Made by a program: the position numbers and the translations under genes. A DNA stretch of 64,000 nucleotides from Planctomycetota bacterium (GTDB lineage: Bacteria; Planctomycetota; E44-bin39), in the NCBI GenBank assembly GCA_004376375.1, contig SOJX01000127.1:16027-80026 (forward strand), read 5' to 3'. Shown here piece by piece: positions 18,209 to 26,254 of the stretch. Numbering within the stretch: position 1 is the first letter of the stretch; each line of letters begins with the position of its first letter. The notes under the pieces were generated by a model. The model saw nothing but the letters and a program-made list of their open reading frames with translations. It ran no database searches and was not told the origin of the DNA.

Positions 18209-20296
18209 ATGCAGAGACGGGACATGAGTAAAGAGTTCAATCTATCCGATTCCAGCGATGAAATCCTCACCAGGATGCTGGCCGTAGGCGTCGACGCCAC
18301 GGACCCGGATGACGAGACCTCGGTCGAGATGTTCATGAAATCGGCCCTTGTCGACAAAGGATACATAACCCGGCATCAGCTTATCGAGGTCATGGACGAA
18401 AAAGCGTTTGCCGGTCAGGCGAAACCCTTTACCGCGATTCTCGACGAGAAAGGCCTTGTCACCGACAAACAGTTCGGCGAGCTGCTCAGGTTCTTTATCG
18501 AGGCTTCCGTCGATAAGGAAGAGACGAGGGACAATCTTTTCAGGAAGATCGACACATTCGAAAGCGGAGCCGGCAGCAGTGGCGCAAAGCACGCCGACAT
18601 CTGGAAGTCGCTGGAAAAACACGAAAAGGAGATTGGCCGGCTGTCTTTCGAGACGCTCGAGTGCCTGCTGGCCGGGCAGGATATTACCGAGATTATGGAC
18701 GCCGGCGCGAGTCCGGCACAAACCGCAGCGCTCAAAGACCTGGACCGCCATTTCATTGGAAAGAAAATCGGTTCCTGCGAGATTATCGAGAAAATCGGCT
18801 CCGGCGGGATGGGCGTTATTTACAGGGCGAGGCACACCCGGCTGAATAAGACCGTCGCGGTAAAAATACTGTCGCCCTCTCTCATGAAGGAGAGCCATAA
18901 AAAGAGGTTTCTCAGGGAAGCCCGCGCGGCCGCGAGTATAGAGCATCCAAATGTCGTTATGGTATACGACGTTGGGGAGGAAAAAGGCTATTCTTACATC
19001 GTCATGCAGCTCGTCGACGGCAAATCCGTGAAAAAGATTCTCGAGGAAAAAGGGAAACTCGAACCGGCGCAGGCCCTGCTTATTCTCCAGAGCGCCGCGA
19101 AGGGGCTCGGAGCCGCGCATGAAAAGAATATTATTCACCGCGACCTCAAGCCCGACAACATTATGATAACCGCAACGGGTGAAGTAAAAGTCACGGACTT
19201 CGGGCTCGCGAAAGGCGTTTCCGATATCGCCGTCGGCAACGGCGAGGGCAAGGATGAAAAAGACAGCATAGATGTTACTTCCGCTGGCGCTGTAGTTGGA
19301 ACGCCTGTATACATGTCTCCCGAGCAGTTCCGCTCGGAGAAACTCGATATCCGGAGCGATATCTATTCCCTCGGCGCGACATTCTATCATATGCTCTCGG
19401 GAGCGCCTCCATTTGCGGGGCGCACGCCATCCGATCTGAAAAAAATGCATGAAAAGGTTCCGCCCGCGCCGCTTGATTCTATTGTCGAAAACATTCCTCC
19501 GGAAACTGCCAGAATAGTTTCAAGGATGCTGGAAAAGGACCCTCGGGCACGATACGAAAACACCGCCGAGCTTATCACGGACCTGAACAGGGCTTTCCTT
19601 TCGCTGGCTGAAAAGGAAGCTATTTCAAGACACACGCTCGTGCCCGAAACCGTCGCCGAAAAAGAAAGACCGTCCCGCAAATGGCTGGTCGCAGCCGTCA
19701 CCGCAGCGGTCCTGATGATCGGCGTTGCCCTCTTCAGCAGCATTTATGCGGTTATGAAATCAAACAACCACGAGCCTGCGAAAGAGAAAGAAAACAAAGA
19801 AGAAATCGTTAAGCAGGTAATTAAAGAGCTTATGGCAAAGCGCTCTGAAGGTCGAAACAGGACCAGGGTTTCGAATCGCGATATTGGTGCCAGGGCGAAT
19901 AAGCCGAGCCGTGAAGATATGGCGCTGATAAAGAAAATGATCTGGGCCGAAGTCGGTCCAGGTAAGATGACCGAAGAGCAGGCCGAAGAGCGCTGGCAAG
20001 GTTACCTGAAGAGTATTAGCGCTCCCAAGGCGAACGAAGGCACTCGGGAGGATTGGCTTCCGGGGGTGCTCAAAGAGAGAGGGAAGCTCACGGACGAGCA
20101 GATTGAAAAGGCCAGGGGTGGCGTGCGCAGGATCATCGCCGAAATAGAAGCAGAGGGCGAAGCTTTTGAGCTTAACCCGGAACTCAGGAAATACTTCGAG
20201 AAAGAGGTCGGTCTTACGGACGAGCAGATTAAACTGCTGGTGGGGATTGCGAGCCGTCTCCTCTACAGCCAGAAGAATCCGAGGAGGGATAAATGA
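18209..20296 (+). CDS. Membrane Ser/Thr protein kinase with repeat-unit sensor domain
   Basis: 695 residues. An N-terminal helical region (~30-110; LVDKGYITRHQLIEVM, ILDEKGLVTDKQFGELL) resembles the MshEN-like module of the kinase at 8.6-11.6 kb. The kinase domain spans ~185-465 (GSGGMGVIYRA, AVKILSP, HRDLKPDNIM, DFGLAKG, GTPVYMSPEQ). One membrane helix (WLVAAVTAAVLMIGVALFSS, ~492-512) separates it from a C-terminal part ending in one copy of the repeat found four times in the preceding secreted protein (WLPGVLKERGKLTDEQIEK onward). Start uncertain: ATG 18209 directly follows a stable hairpin; ATG 18224 (MSKEF) may be the real one. Stop overlaps the next ATG. Confidence 0.88.
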   Translation: MQRRDMSKEFNLSDSSDEILTRMLAVGVDATDPDDETSVEMFMKSALVDKGYITRHQLIEVMDEKAFAGQAKPFTAILDEKGLVTDKQFGELLRFFIEASVDKEETRDNLFRKIDTFESGAGSSGAKHADIWKSLEKHEKEIGRLSFETLECLLAGQDITEIMDAGASPAQTAALKDLDRHFIGKKIGSCEIIEKIGSGGMGVIYRARHTRLNKTVAVKILSPSLMKESHKKRFLREARAAASIEHPNVVMVYDVGEEKGYSYIVMQLVDGKSVKKILEEKGKLEPAQALLILQSAAKGLGAAHEKNIIHRDLKPDNIMITATGEVKVTDFGLAKGVSDIAVGNGEGKDEKDSIDVTSAGAVVGTPVYMSPEQFRSEKLDIRSDIYSLGATFYHMLSGAPPFAGRTPSDLKKMHEKVPPAPLDSIVENIPPETARIVSRMLEKDPRARYENTAELITDLNRAFLSLAEKEAISRHTLVPETVAEKERPSRKWLVAAVTAAVLMIGVALFSSIYAVMKSNNHEPAKEKENKEEIVKQVIKELMAKRSEGRNRTRVSNRDIGARANKPSREDMALIKKMIWAEVGPGKMTEEQAEERWQGYLKSISAPKANEGTREDWLPGVLKERGKLTDEQIEKARGGVRRIIAEIEAEGEAFELNPELRKYFEKEVGLTDEQIKLLVGIASRLLYSQKNPRRDK

Positions 20297-21066
20297 AGCC
20301 TGTACATTTCATAATCGTTTTCATAATGATCGTCGCGGTGGTCGCGGTCGCAATTGTAATCGTAATGCCGGAGATGGGAAAGAAAGATGCAAACAGCTCC
20401 GAGGCTGAAATAAACAGGCTCAAAAGCGAGCTGAAGGATCACGAGCAGAAAATCGCGACTCTCGAGGGAAGGCTTGAAGACCTGGAGTCCCGCCGGATGT
20501 CGACCAGTACCACGATAGAGAAACTTGGCTCACAAGTTCGGGGAATCGAGAAAAAACTCGGGTCGGACTTGGCGGCGATTAATGCGGCAGAGAACGGGGA
20601 CGGGCTGGAAGCTGCCGCCCTTGCAGGCAGGGACGGCATGCCGGCATCCAGGGCGGCTGAAACGGAACTTTTCGCGAGGCTCAAAGAGGAGATAAAGCAG
20701 GACCTGAAAGCGGACGAGCGTGCAAAACATATGGAGCGGAAGAAAAAGGAGGCCGAGGGGAGAAAGAACTGGATGACCGGTAATAATGAGAAAAAGCTGA
20801 AAAACTTCGGCAGGATTGCACAGCGCCTCGAACTCAGCGCAACACAGGAAGAGGACATCAAGCTGATCTATATAAAGCATTTCGAGAAAATCATGATTAT
20901 AATGGAAAGGGGCTGGAAAAAGCAGGAAGAGGGAGAAACAGATGAGGTCGCCTGGAAGGATGTCAGGAAGGATATAGGGGAGGTATACGAGGAGACCGGA
21001 AATCTGTTAGAGGAAATTGTCACCAAAGATCAGGCCAAGAAGATTGAAGGATATTTCAAAAGATAA
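20293..21066 (+). CDS. Membrane-anchored coiled-coil protein
   Basis: 257 residues; ATG overlaps the stop of the kinase gene and has AGGAGG upstream, so it is translationally coupled. Residues ~3-26 form a membrane anchor (FIIVFIMIVAVVAVAIVIVM). They are followed by a long coiled coil (EINRLKSELKDHEQKIATLEGRLEDLE, cited as two heptad blocks) and a helical C-terminal domain (LSATQEEDIKLIYIKHFEKI, ending KKIEGYFKR). The C-terminal helices vaguely recall Spy/CpxP-type periplasmic sensors but no motif is decisive. Likely a third component of the kinase operon on the outer face of the membrane. Confidence 0.7.
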   Translation: MKPVHFIIVFIMIVAVVAVAIVIVMPEMGKKDANSSEAEINRLKSELKDHEQKIATLEGRLEDLESRRMSTSTTIEKLGSQVRGIEKKLGSDLAAINAAENGDGLEAAALAGRDGMPASRAAETELFARLKEEIKQDLKADERAKHMERKKKEAEGRKNWMTGNNEKKLKNFGRIAQRLELSATQEEDIKLIYIKHFEKIMIIMERGWKKQEEGETDEVAWKDVRKDIGEVYEETGNLLEEIVTKDQAKKIEGYFKR

Positions 21067-21169
21067 ACCGCCAGCTTCGTATCTTTGTTCAATAATGGAG
21101 CGTTACTGCATTAAAGAAGGTGCATGATTTGATTTAAGCAGTTTGCCGAGAATTGGTGCTCCCCGGGTG

Positions 21170-21310
21170 GACCTAAACTACCTTCCAGCCTTTTGCGTGC
21201 GCTCTGGGGCGGTTTTTTCCTGAAACCGCACCCGGGGGTATACCCCATGCCCCCCGGCAGGGAAAAAGGGCGGGGCCTTTAGGAGTCCCAGCCCCGGAGA
21301 TACGCCCGGT
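21170..21310. other. GC-rich structured non-coding segment
   Basis: Within the 713-bp gene-free stretch 21067-21779 this segment is conspicuously GC-rich and full of dyads: GCGGTTT/AAACCGC, the 12-bp palindrome GGGGTATACCCC, and a nested GGGCG-GGGC / GCCCC...CGCCC pairing. No ORF of note crosses it. It may be a structured RNA, a decayed element end or a protein-binding region. The rest of the stretch is AT-richer and holds the MITE-like element at 21508. Confidence 0.4.
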
Positions 21311-21507
21311 GTTTCAGATGACTTCGGGTACCGTTAAAGCCAAGCTTCATCGCGGACCTCACGGCCAAATACGGGGTCAAGAAATCGTATGTTATTTACT
21401 TCAGCCTTTGATAAAGAATCTTTTGCATGATTGTAAATAAACGCGCTATAACTTCGGGTGAAAATCCTTAACAGAAACTTGACAAATTCGCTTAGATCTT
21501 TTCGATA

Positions 21508-21566
21508 TGGGGCTATTGAAAAAGTCTCTTTCACAAAGGGAAAGAGATAAAATTTTTGCAGCCCCA
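21508..21566. mobile_element. MITE-like inverted-repeat element
   Basis: About 59 bp bounded by TGGGGCT and AGCCCCA. The arms continue, with a poorly matched A/T section, into an inner TCTCTTTC/GAAAGAGA stem around a short loop. The outer sequence GGGGCTATTGAAAAAGTC resembles terminal inverted repeats of IS elements that begin GGGCTATTGAAAAA-like. No transposase is nearby and no target duplication is obvious, so it would be a solo or internally deleted element. Confidence 0.45.
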
Positions 21567-21779
21567 AATCTTCCTATGTCCTTACCAATCTTCTACTTCA
21601 CGTAGAAATAGGCTATTGCCCATCTGTCTTTTACCAATTAAAGATTTTACTTGTCAATTTGGGTGACTAAATAGTAAAAAGGCATTATTGTATTAGGCTC
21701 TTGGCAACTGATTCGGAAAGCTAATGGACGACACCGGAGCTGAGCAACTCAATGATGTGCTTTTTATGAGGGATTAGAA

Positions 21780-23828
21780 GTGCAAAGCACCTCAGAACAT
21801 AAAGAGCTTCGCCTGCGGAAGAAACTCATTCTGCTTTTCTTAATCTTTTCCCTTGTTCCATTAACACTGGTCGGTATCGGGGCCTACCTGGTAGGGAATG
21901 AACTAATTTATGATTCTGTTGTTTCGCACCTGCAAAGTATTGTCCTTGCCAAGTCGAGAGTTGTTACGGCATTTATGGAAGAGCGTGCCATGGACTTGCG
22001 GTATCTTGCGGATACGGCATATCTCGACGATTTGGAGGGGGAGACTGCCATTGACGCGCACGTGCAAAACTTAATGGCACGAAAAGAAATCTACAAGAGA
22101 ATTGAGATCGTGGACAACTCAGGGAAAATCCTGGCTGCAAATGGGCTCGAAAGCGTGGCAGATGATTGTGATTATCGCCAAAACTGTATATCAGAGGCGC
22201 TGCTCAAGCGCGAATATATTGGCGATATTTACCTGTGGGAAGAAATGAAGATTCCCGTCATTGCCATTAGCAGGCCAATTCTAAATAAGCTCGGCCATGG
22301 CAAGTATGCTCTCATAGCTTACGTCAGTTTCGAACATATTGGAGCTCGTTTGAGAAAGTTTGAGGTTGGTGAGACCGGAGAAGCATACCTGATAGACAAT
22401 CGTGGCCGGTTCCTGACTCAAACAAGACTGGGCGGGCGCTTACTTCAGGATACGATCCCGGAGGTTTCCAGGAATATTTACATGAGCGGACCTGGAATCA
22501 GCAGGCATACGGATTATCGCGGAGTTACCGTTATCGGCGTTAGCGAAAAAATTCCTGAGAGAAACTGGATTCTTATTGCCGAGCAGGACAGCAAGGAAGC
22601 ATTTGCCGGAATTCGTTATCTCGGCATCGCTATTGTAATAATATGGTGTGTTGTCTTGGTATTGGTGTTGGCGACCGCGCTTGCCATCTCACATGCCGTA
22701 TCTACGCGTCTGCGGGACAGGTATCAGCAAATAATAGATTTGAAGGTTTATAGCGAAAGCATTGTGGCTGCGTTGCCTATATCTGTCGCGGTCTTGGATG
22801 ATGATCTTAAGATACTTACCGTAAACAGGGCATTCCTGAAAGATTTCGATTTGGCTGCGGAAGATGTCCAGGGGGTTGCGCTGCAACGACTCGTGGACAA
22901 CAAAAAACTCGTGCAGGGCGTTAAAAAGACGTTGCAAACGGGTGCGGTATTTGACGAAAGAACGCTGGAGTGTGATCTGGATAGAAAAGGGGTCCGTTAC
23001 TTCAATGCAATTTCAGTCGCCCTTCATATAGGGAGTCAAACCCAGGTGCTCCTGATTCTGAATGATGTAACGGAGCGCCGCCAAATGGACGAGCAAGTTC
23101 AGAAAACGGAACGCCTTTCGTCGCTGGGCATTCTTACTGCGGGTGTCGCGCACGAACTCAACACGCCCCTGGCGAATGTGCTTCTATATACCCAGATGTC
23201 GCTGGAAGAAATCAAAGATGATGACGAGGTTATAAAAAAATACCTGAAAGAAGTCGAGGAAGAAGCCAAGCGCGGAGCTGCAATAGTCAAGGAGCTGCTT
23301 GAGTTTTCCCGGCAATCCGACCTCGAAACCAATGTTGCCGATGTCAACGAAATCCTGGACAACCTTCTCGCCCTGGTTAAAAATCAGTGTCATTTAGGCA
23401 AAATTGAGATAGCGAGAAACTTTGACCATTCGATTCCCAGAATAAAGATTGACCTGGGCAGAATCCAACAAGTATTCATGAATATTGTTGCCAATGCAAT
23501 ATGGGCCATGCCTGGAGGCGGAAAATTGACCGTGAGAACCAGTATTGATAAGAAGAAGGGATCTCTACAAGTCGCGATCTCAGATACGGGCATTGGAATT
23601 TCAAAAGCAAACATCAGGAAGATATTCGATCCGTTTTTCACAACCAAACCGCCTGGCGAAGGAACCGGTTTAGGACTTTCCGTCAGTTACGGAATTATTA
23701 AGAAATTGAGTGGTAGAATCTCTGTGGACAGCAGGTCTGCCGCGGACTATCCCGATGCATCAGAGGAATCTACGGGAACGACTTTCACGGTCGAGCTTGC
23801 ATTAAAGGACCGTATTGTAAACGCATAG
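21780..23828 (+). CDS. Membrane sensor histidine kinase (Cache-like sensor, PAS, HisKA, HATPase)
   Basis: 682 residues from GTG (GAGGG lies upstream). Membrane helix ~16-38 (LLFLIFSLVPLTLVGIGAYL), an extracytoplasmic sensor of ~240 residues resembling double-Cache domains (YRQNCISEALLKREYIGDIY, ISRPILNK, GETGEAYLIDNRGRFLT), membrane helix ~283-308, a PAS domain (~325-430), HisKA with phosphorylatable His at residue 458 (AHELNTPLANVL), then the ATPase with N box (NIVANAIWAM), G1 (ISDTGIGIS), F box (IFDPFFTTK) and G2 (EGTGLGLSVSYGI). It pairs with the sigma-54 activator 22 bp downstream. The ligand is unknown. Confidence 0.92.
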   Translation: MQSTSEHKELRLRKKLILLFLIFSLVPLTLVGIGAYLVGNELIYDSVVSHLQSIVLAKSRVVTAFMEERAMDLRYLADTAYLDDLEGETAIDAHVQNLMARKEIYKRIEIVDNSGKILAANGLESVADDCDYRQNCISEALLKREYIGDIYLWEEMKIPVIAISRPILNKLGHGKYALIAYVSFEHIGARLRKFEVGETGEAYLIDNRGRFLTQTRLGGRLLQDTIPEVSRNIYMSGPGISRHTDYRGVTVIGVSEKIPERNWILIAEQDSKEAFAGIRYLGIAIVIIWCVVLVLVLATALAISHAVSTRLRDRYQQIIDLKVYSESIVAALPISVAVLDDDLKILTVNRAFLKDFDLAAEDVQGVALQRLVDNKKLVQGVKKTLQTGAVFDERTLECDLDRKGVRYFNAISVALHIGSQTQVLLILNDVTERRQMDEQVQKTERLSSLGILTAGVAHELNTPLANVLLYTQMSLEEIKDDDEVIKKYLKEVEEEAKRGAAIVKELLEFSRQSDLETNVADVNEILDNLLALVKNQCHLGKIEIARNFDHSIPRIKIDLGRIQQVFMNIVANAIWAMPGGGKLTVRTSIDKKKGSLQVAISDTGIGISKANIRKIFDPFFTTKPPGEGTGLGLSVSYGIIKKLSGRISVDSRSAADYPDASEESTGTTFTVELALKDRIVNA

Positions 23829-23850
23829 CAACCGGGAGGAGCCGGAAACC

Positions 23851-25209
23851 ATGCCTTCAGAGAAAATACTTGTGGTAGAAGACGATCCCAAGATGCTGAA
23901 AGCGATAACGACCTTGCTGCAAAAACAAGGCTATGAAGTAACTTCCTCAGTTGATGGAGAATCGGCTTTAATACAAGCCGAGCAAGGCGAATTCGATCTG
24001 GCTATCGTTGACCTGAAATTGCCCGGCATCGACGGCCTTGAGGTCCTGAAACACCTGAGAAAAATGGATAAAACGGTTTCAGTAATAATGATGACGGCGT
24101 ATGCGACTATCGATTCAGCGGTAGAAGCAATGAAAGAAGGCGCCCAGGATTATCTTCCAAAGCCTTTCAATCTCGAAGAAATCCGAATAGTGGTCCGGAA
24201 AGTCCTGGAGCGGCATGAACTCCTGCTTAAGAATAAATACCTGCAGGGGCAATTGAAAGGCAGATACAAATTCGGGAACATTATTGGCGAAAGTACAAAG
24301 ATAAAAGAAGTGCTCGAAATCATTGGCAAAGTTGCCGCCTCGAAATCAACAATCCTGGTCTATGGCGAAACCGGCACAGGCAAAGAGCTGGTCGCGCGCG
24401 CGATTCATTTCAACAGCTCGCGGGCAGATAATGTCTTCCTCCCTGTAAACTGCGGCGCTTTGTCTGAAAATCTGCTTGAAAGTGAACTATTCGGCCATGT
24501 GAAAGGCGCTTTTACGGGAGCCGTCAGCAACAAGCGCGGAGTATTTGAAGTTGCAGACAAGGGAACTATTTTCCTTGATGAGGTCGGCGATATCAGCCAG
24601 GGGCTCCAGCAGAAACTTCTCAGGGTCCTTGAAGAAGGCGAAGTGCAGCCTGTTGGCAGCACCAACAGGAAAAAAGTGGATGTGAGAGTCATTGCGGCAA
24701 CGAATAAGAACCTTGAAGAAATGGTGAAAAACGGCAGCTTCCGGGAAGACCTTTTCTTCAGACTGAGCGTTGTTCCGATTGAAATCCCGCCGCTACGGGA
24801 ACACAAAGAAGATATTATCCTGTTGGCGCAGCATTTTCTTGGGATATTCTGCAAAGAGAATCACAAGCCTATACAATCAATTTCTAACGAGGCAATGGAG
24901 ATTCTTACTGGATATGATTGGCCCGGCAATGTGCGGGAACTCAGCAACGTTATCGAGCGAGCCGTTCTATTGGAGGAATCAGAGACTCTTGAGCAAGAGT
25001 GTCTCCCTGATCGGCTGAAAATATCTGAAAGCGCGGAGGCCCAAATAGAAGTTGAAGATTTACAGACTTTGGAAGATGTAAGTAGAAATTATATAAAACA
25101 AGTGCTTGAAGCTACAGATGGAAACAAGTCCAAAGCTGCAAAGATACTGGGTATCAATCGCACCTCGCTGTGGCGGATGATGCGTCGCCTGAAATTGGAT
25201 ACTGATTAA
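23851..25209 (+). CDS. NtrC-family sigma-54-dependent response regulator
   Basis: 452 residues; GGGAGGAG upstream of the ATG. Receiver domain (~1-120) with acidic pair ED and phosphoacceptor Asp54 (LAIVDLKLPG), then Thr and Lys (MMTAYA, LPKPFN). AAA+ domain (~140-375) with Walker A GETGTGKE, the sigma-54 contact motif GAFTGA, and Walker B IFLDEVGDI. The C-terminal Fis-type HTH is ~410-450 (NKSKAAKILGINRTSLWRMM). All parts look intact. It should bind upstream dyads and activate sigma-54 RNA polymerase. A matching promoter lies about 200 bp downstream (25408-25423), in front of the amino-acid dehydrogenase operon. Confidence 0.95.
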   Translation: MPSEKILVVEDDPKMLKAITTLLQKQGYEVTSSVDGESALIQAEQGEFDLAIVDLKLPGIDGLEVLKHLRKMDKTVSVIMMTAYATIDSAVEAMKEGAQDYLPKPFNLEEIRIVVRKVLERHELLLKNKYLQGQLKGRYKFGNIIGESTKIKEVLEIIGKVAASKSTILVYGETGTGKELVARAIHFNSSRADNVFLPVNCGALSENLLESELFGHVKGAFTGAVSNKRGVFEVADKGTIFLDEVGDISQGLQQKLLRVLEEGEVQPVGSTNRKKVDVRVIAATNKNLEEMVKNGSFREDLFFRLSVVPIEIPPLREHKEDIILLAQHFLGIFCKENHKPIQSISNEAMEILTGYDWPGNVRELSNVIERAVLLEESETLEQECLPDRLKISESAEAQIEVEDLQTLEDVSRNYIKQVLEATDGNKSKAAKILGINRTSLWRMMRRLKLDTD

Positions 25210-25262
25210 GCAATTAAGCTCATACCATTTCACAACACAGTCAGTCGTAAAGTGATGCATTA

Positions 25263-25287
25263 AGCAACTGCTGTTGCTAAGAGCAAC
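25263..25287. promoter_or_regulatory. Overlapping dyads: candidate activator (UAS) site or terminator
   Basis: Three alternating arms, AGCAAC (25263-25268), GTTGCT (25273-25278) and AGCAAC (25282-25287), form two overlapping dyads. They lie about 120-150 bp upstream of the sigma-54 promoter, a usual enhancer distance. The second dyad is followed by ACC and TTTTCTGTTT, so it could also act as a terminator for the two-component operon. Confidence 0.45.
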
Positions 25288-25407
25288 ACCTTTTCTGTTT
25301 CTGCAGCGATAAAATGCCGCAGCCGAACCTTTCCCTATCAAGTCGTAATCCTTTCCTGAAAGCCAGATTAGCTACCCATCGGTTCACTACTTAATTGCAG
25401 CACAATT

Positions 25408-25423
25408 TGGCACCATTAATGCG
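25408..25423 (+). promoter_or_regulatory. Sigma-54 (-24/-12) promoter
   Basis: TGGCACCATTAATGCG keeps the invariant GG (25409-25410) and GC (25421-25422) exactly 10 bp apart and the TGGCAC -24 element in full. It lies behind an NtrC-type regulator gene and in front of a co-directional gene run. A start of transcription near 25434 would put the ATG at 25424 upstream of the mRNA, so the ATG at 25469 is the better gene start. Confidence 0.6.
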
Positions 25424-25468
25424 ATGCAGCAGTTCGTTGCTTATCGCCCTATTGATGCGAAGTGTTCA

Positions 25469-25882
25469 ATGAGCCTTGGCTATAAAACAGTTTTGATCGT
25501 CGATCCCGATGCGGACATCAGGGAATTGCTTTTGACAGCACTTACCCTTGAAGGAGTGAAAGTAGAAACAGCCTCTACGGGGGTAGCTGCGCTGCAGATG
25601 CTATATCGAACCGGCATTGATCTGCTTATCGTGGAGGCTGAATTACCCGACGTCAAAACCGGTACGGTAATTGACAGAATAAAGCACTCCCCAAAACAGA
25701 TACCAATTATTGTTATTGCCGCCAATCGTTCAGAGGCATTTGAGAAAGTACTTCGAGAAAAAGGGGTGTTTACCTACATCACCAAGCCGTTCAGTCTGGA
25801 ATTACTCAAGATTGCCGTCCGCGATGCACTGGCGTCACGTTCGAAAACTACAAACGGCGGAGGACAGAAAGATATAAGTTGA
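25469..25882 (+). CDS. Stand-alone pseudo-receiver domain protein (phosphoacceptor Asp replaced by Glu)
   Basis: 137 residues from ATG 25469; the frame is open to an ATG at 25424, which the sigma-54 promoter makes unlikely. The CheY-like fold is clear: VLIVDPDADIRELL supplies the acidic pair, LLIVEAELPD is strand 3, PIIVIAANRSE strand 4, and YITKPFS the conserved Lys. The phosphoacceptor position in strand 3 is Glu56 and the switch Thr/Ser in strand 4 is Ala. The protein therefore probably cannot be phosphorylated normally and may mimic the active state. First gene of the ald-gdh run. Confidence 0.8.
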   Translation: MSLGYKTVLIVDPDADIRELLLTALTLEGVKVETASTGVAALQMLYRTGIDLLIVEAELPDVKTGTVIDRIKHSPKQIPIIVIAANRSEAFEKVLREKGVFTYITKPFSLELLKIAVRDALASRSKTTNGGGQKDIS

Positions 25883-25996
25883 CAGTTCAAAGAATAATTA
25901 CCGTCGTCTTGAGAAATTCAGGCAGCATCTTGAATTGCTGCACAGCACTATTATCAAAGCGTTGGTAGGACGCAAATCATGAAAGGAAGGTAAACA

Positions 25997-26239
25997 ATGG
26001 ACAGCAACGACGTGTTTCGAAAAGAGTTGGGAAAACTGTTTTCGGAAATAACCACGGCCCTGAACGAAATAGCCGATGTTTGCACGGATGATGCGCTGAA
26101 GGAACGTTTCTTCATGCTGAAACGCTGCTTTGAACGCGGGACGGCCATATGTCAACCCGGACCCCGGCAGGCCCTGGGCGAGGAAGCGCCGGAGTTTGCT
26201 TCTGAAAAAGGGAGTAAACCCAGGATCGTGGATCTTTAA
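25997..26239 (+). CDS. Small protein of unknown function
   Basis: 80 residues; ATG with GAAAGGAAGG upstream. The N-terminal 55 residues are helical (VFRKELGKLFSEITTALNEI, DDALKERFFMLKRCFERG) and the tail is flexible and charged. One Cys in each of VCTDD and RCFER plus one in ICQPG. No family recognised. Sixteen bp before the alanine dehydrogenase start, so it belongs to the operon and might be an adaptor or regulator. Confidence 0.6.
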   Translation: MDSNDVFRKELGKLFSEITTALNEIADVCTDDALKERFFMLKRCFERGTAICQPGPRQALGEEAPEFASEKGSKPRIVDL

Positions 26240-26254
26240 TCAAGGAAAACAGCC

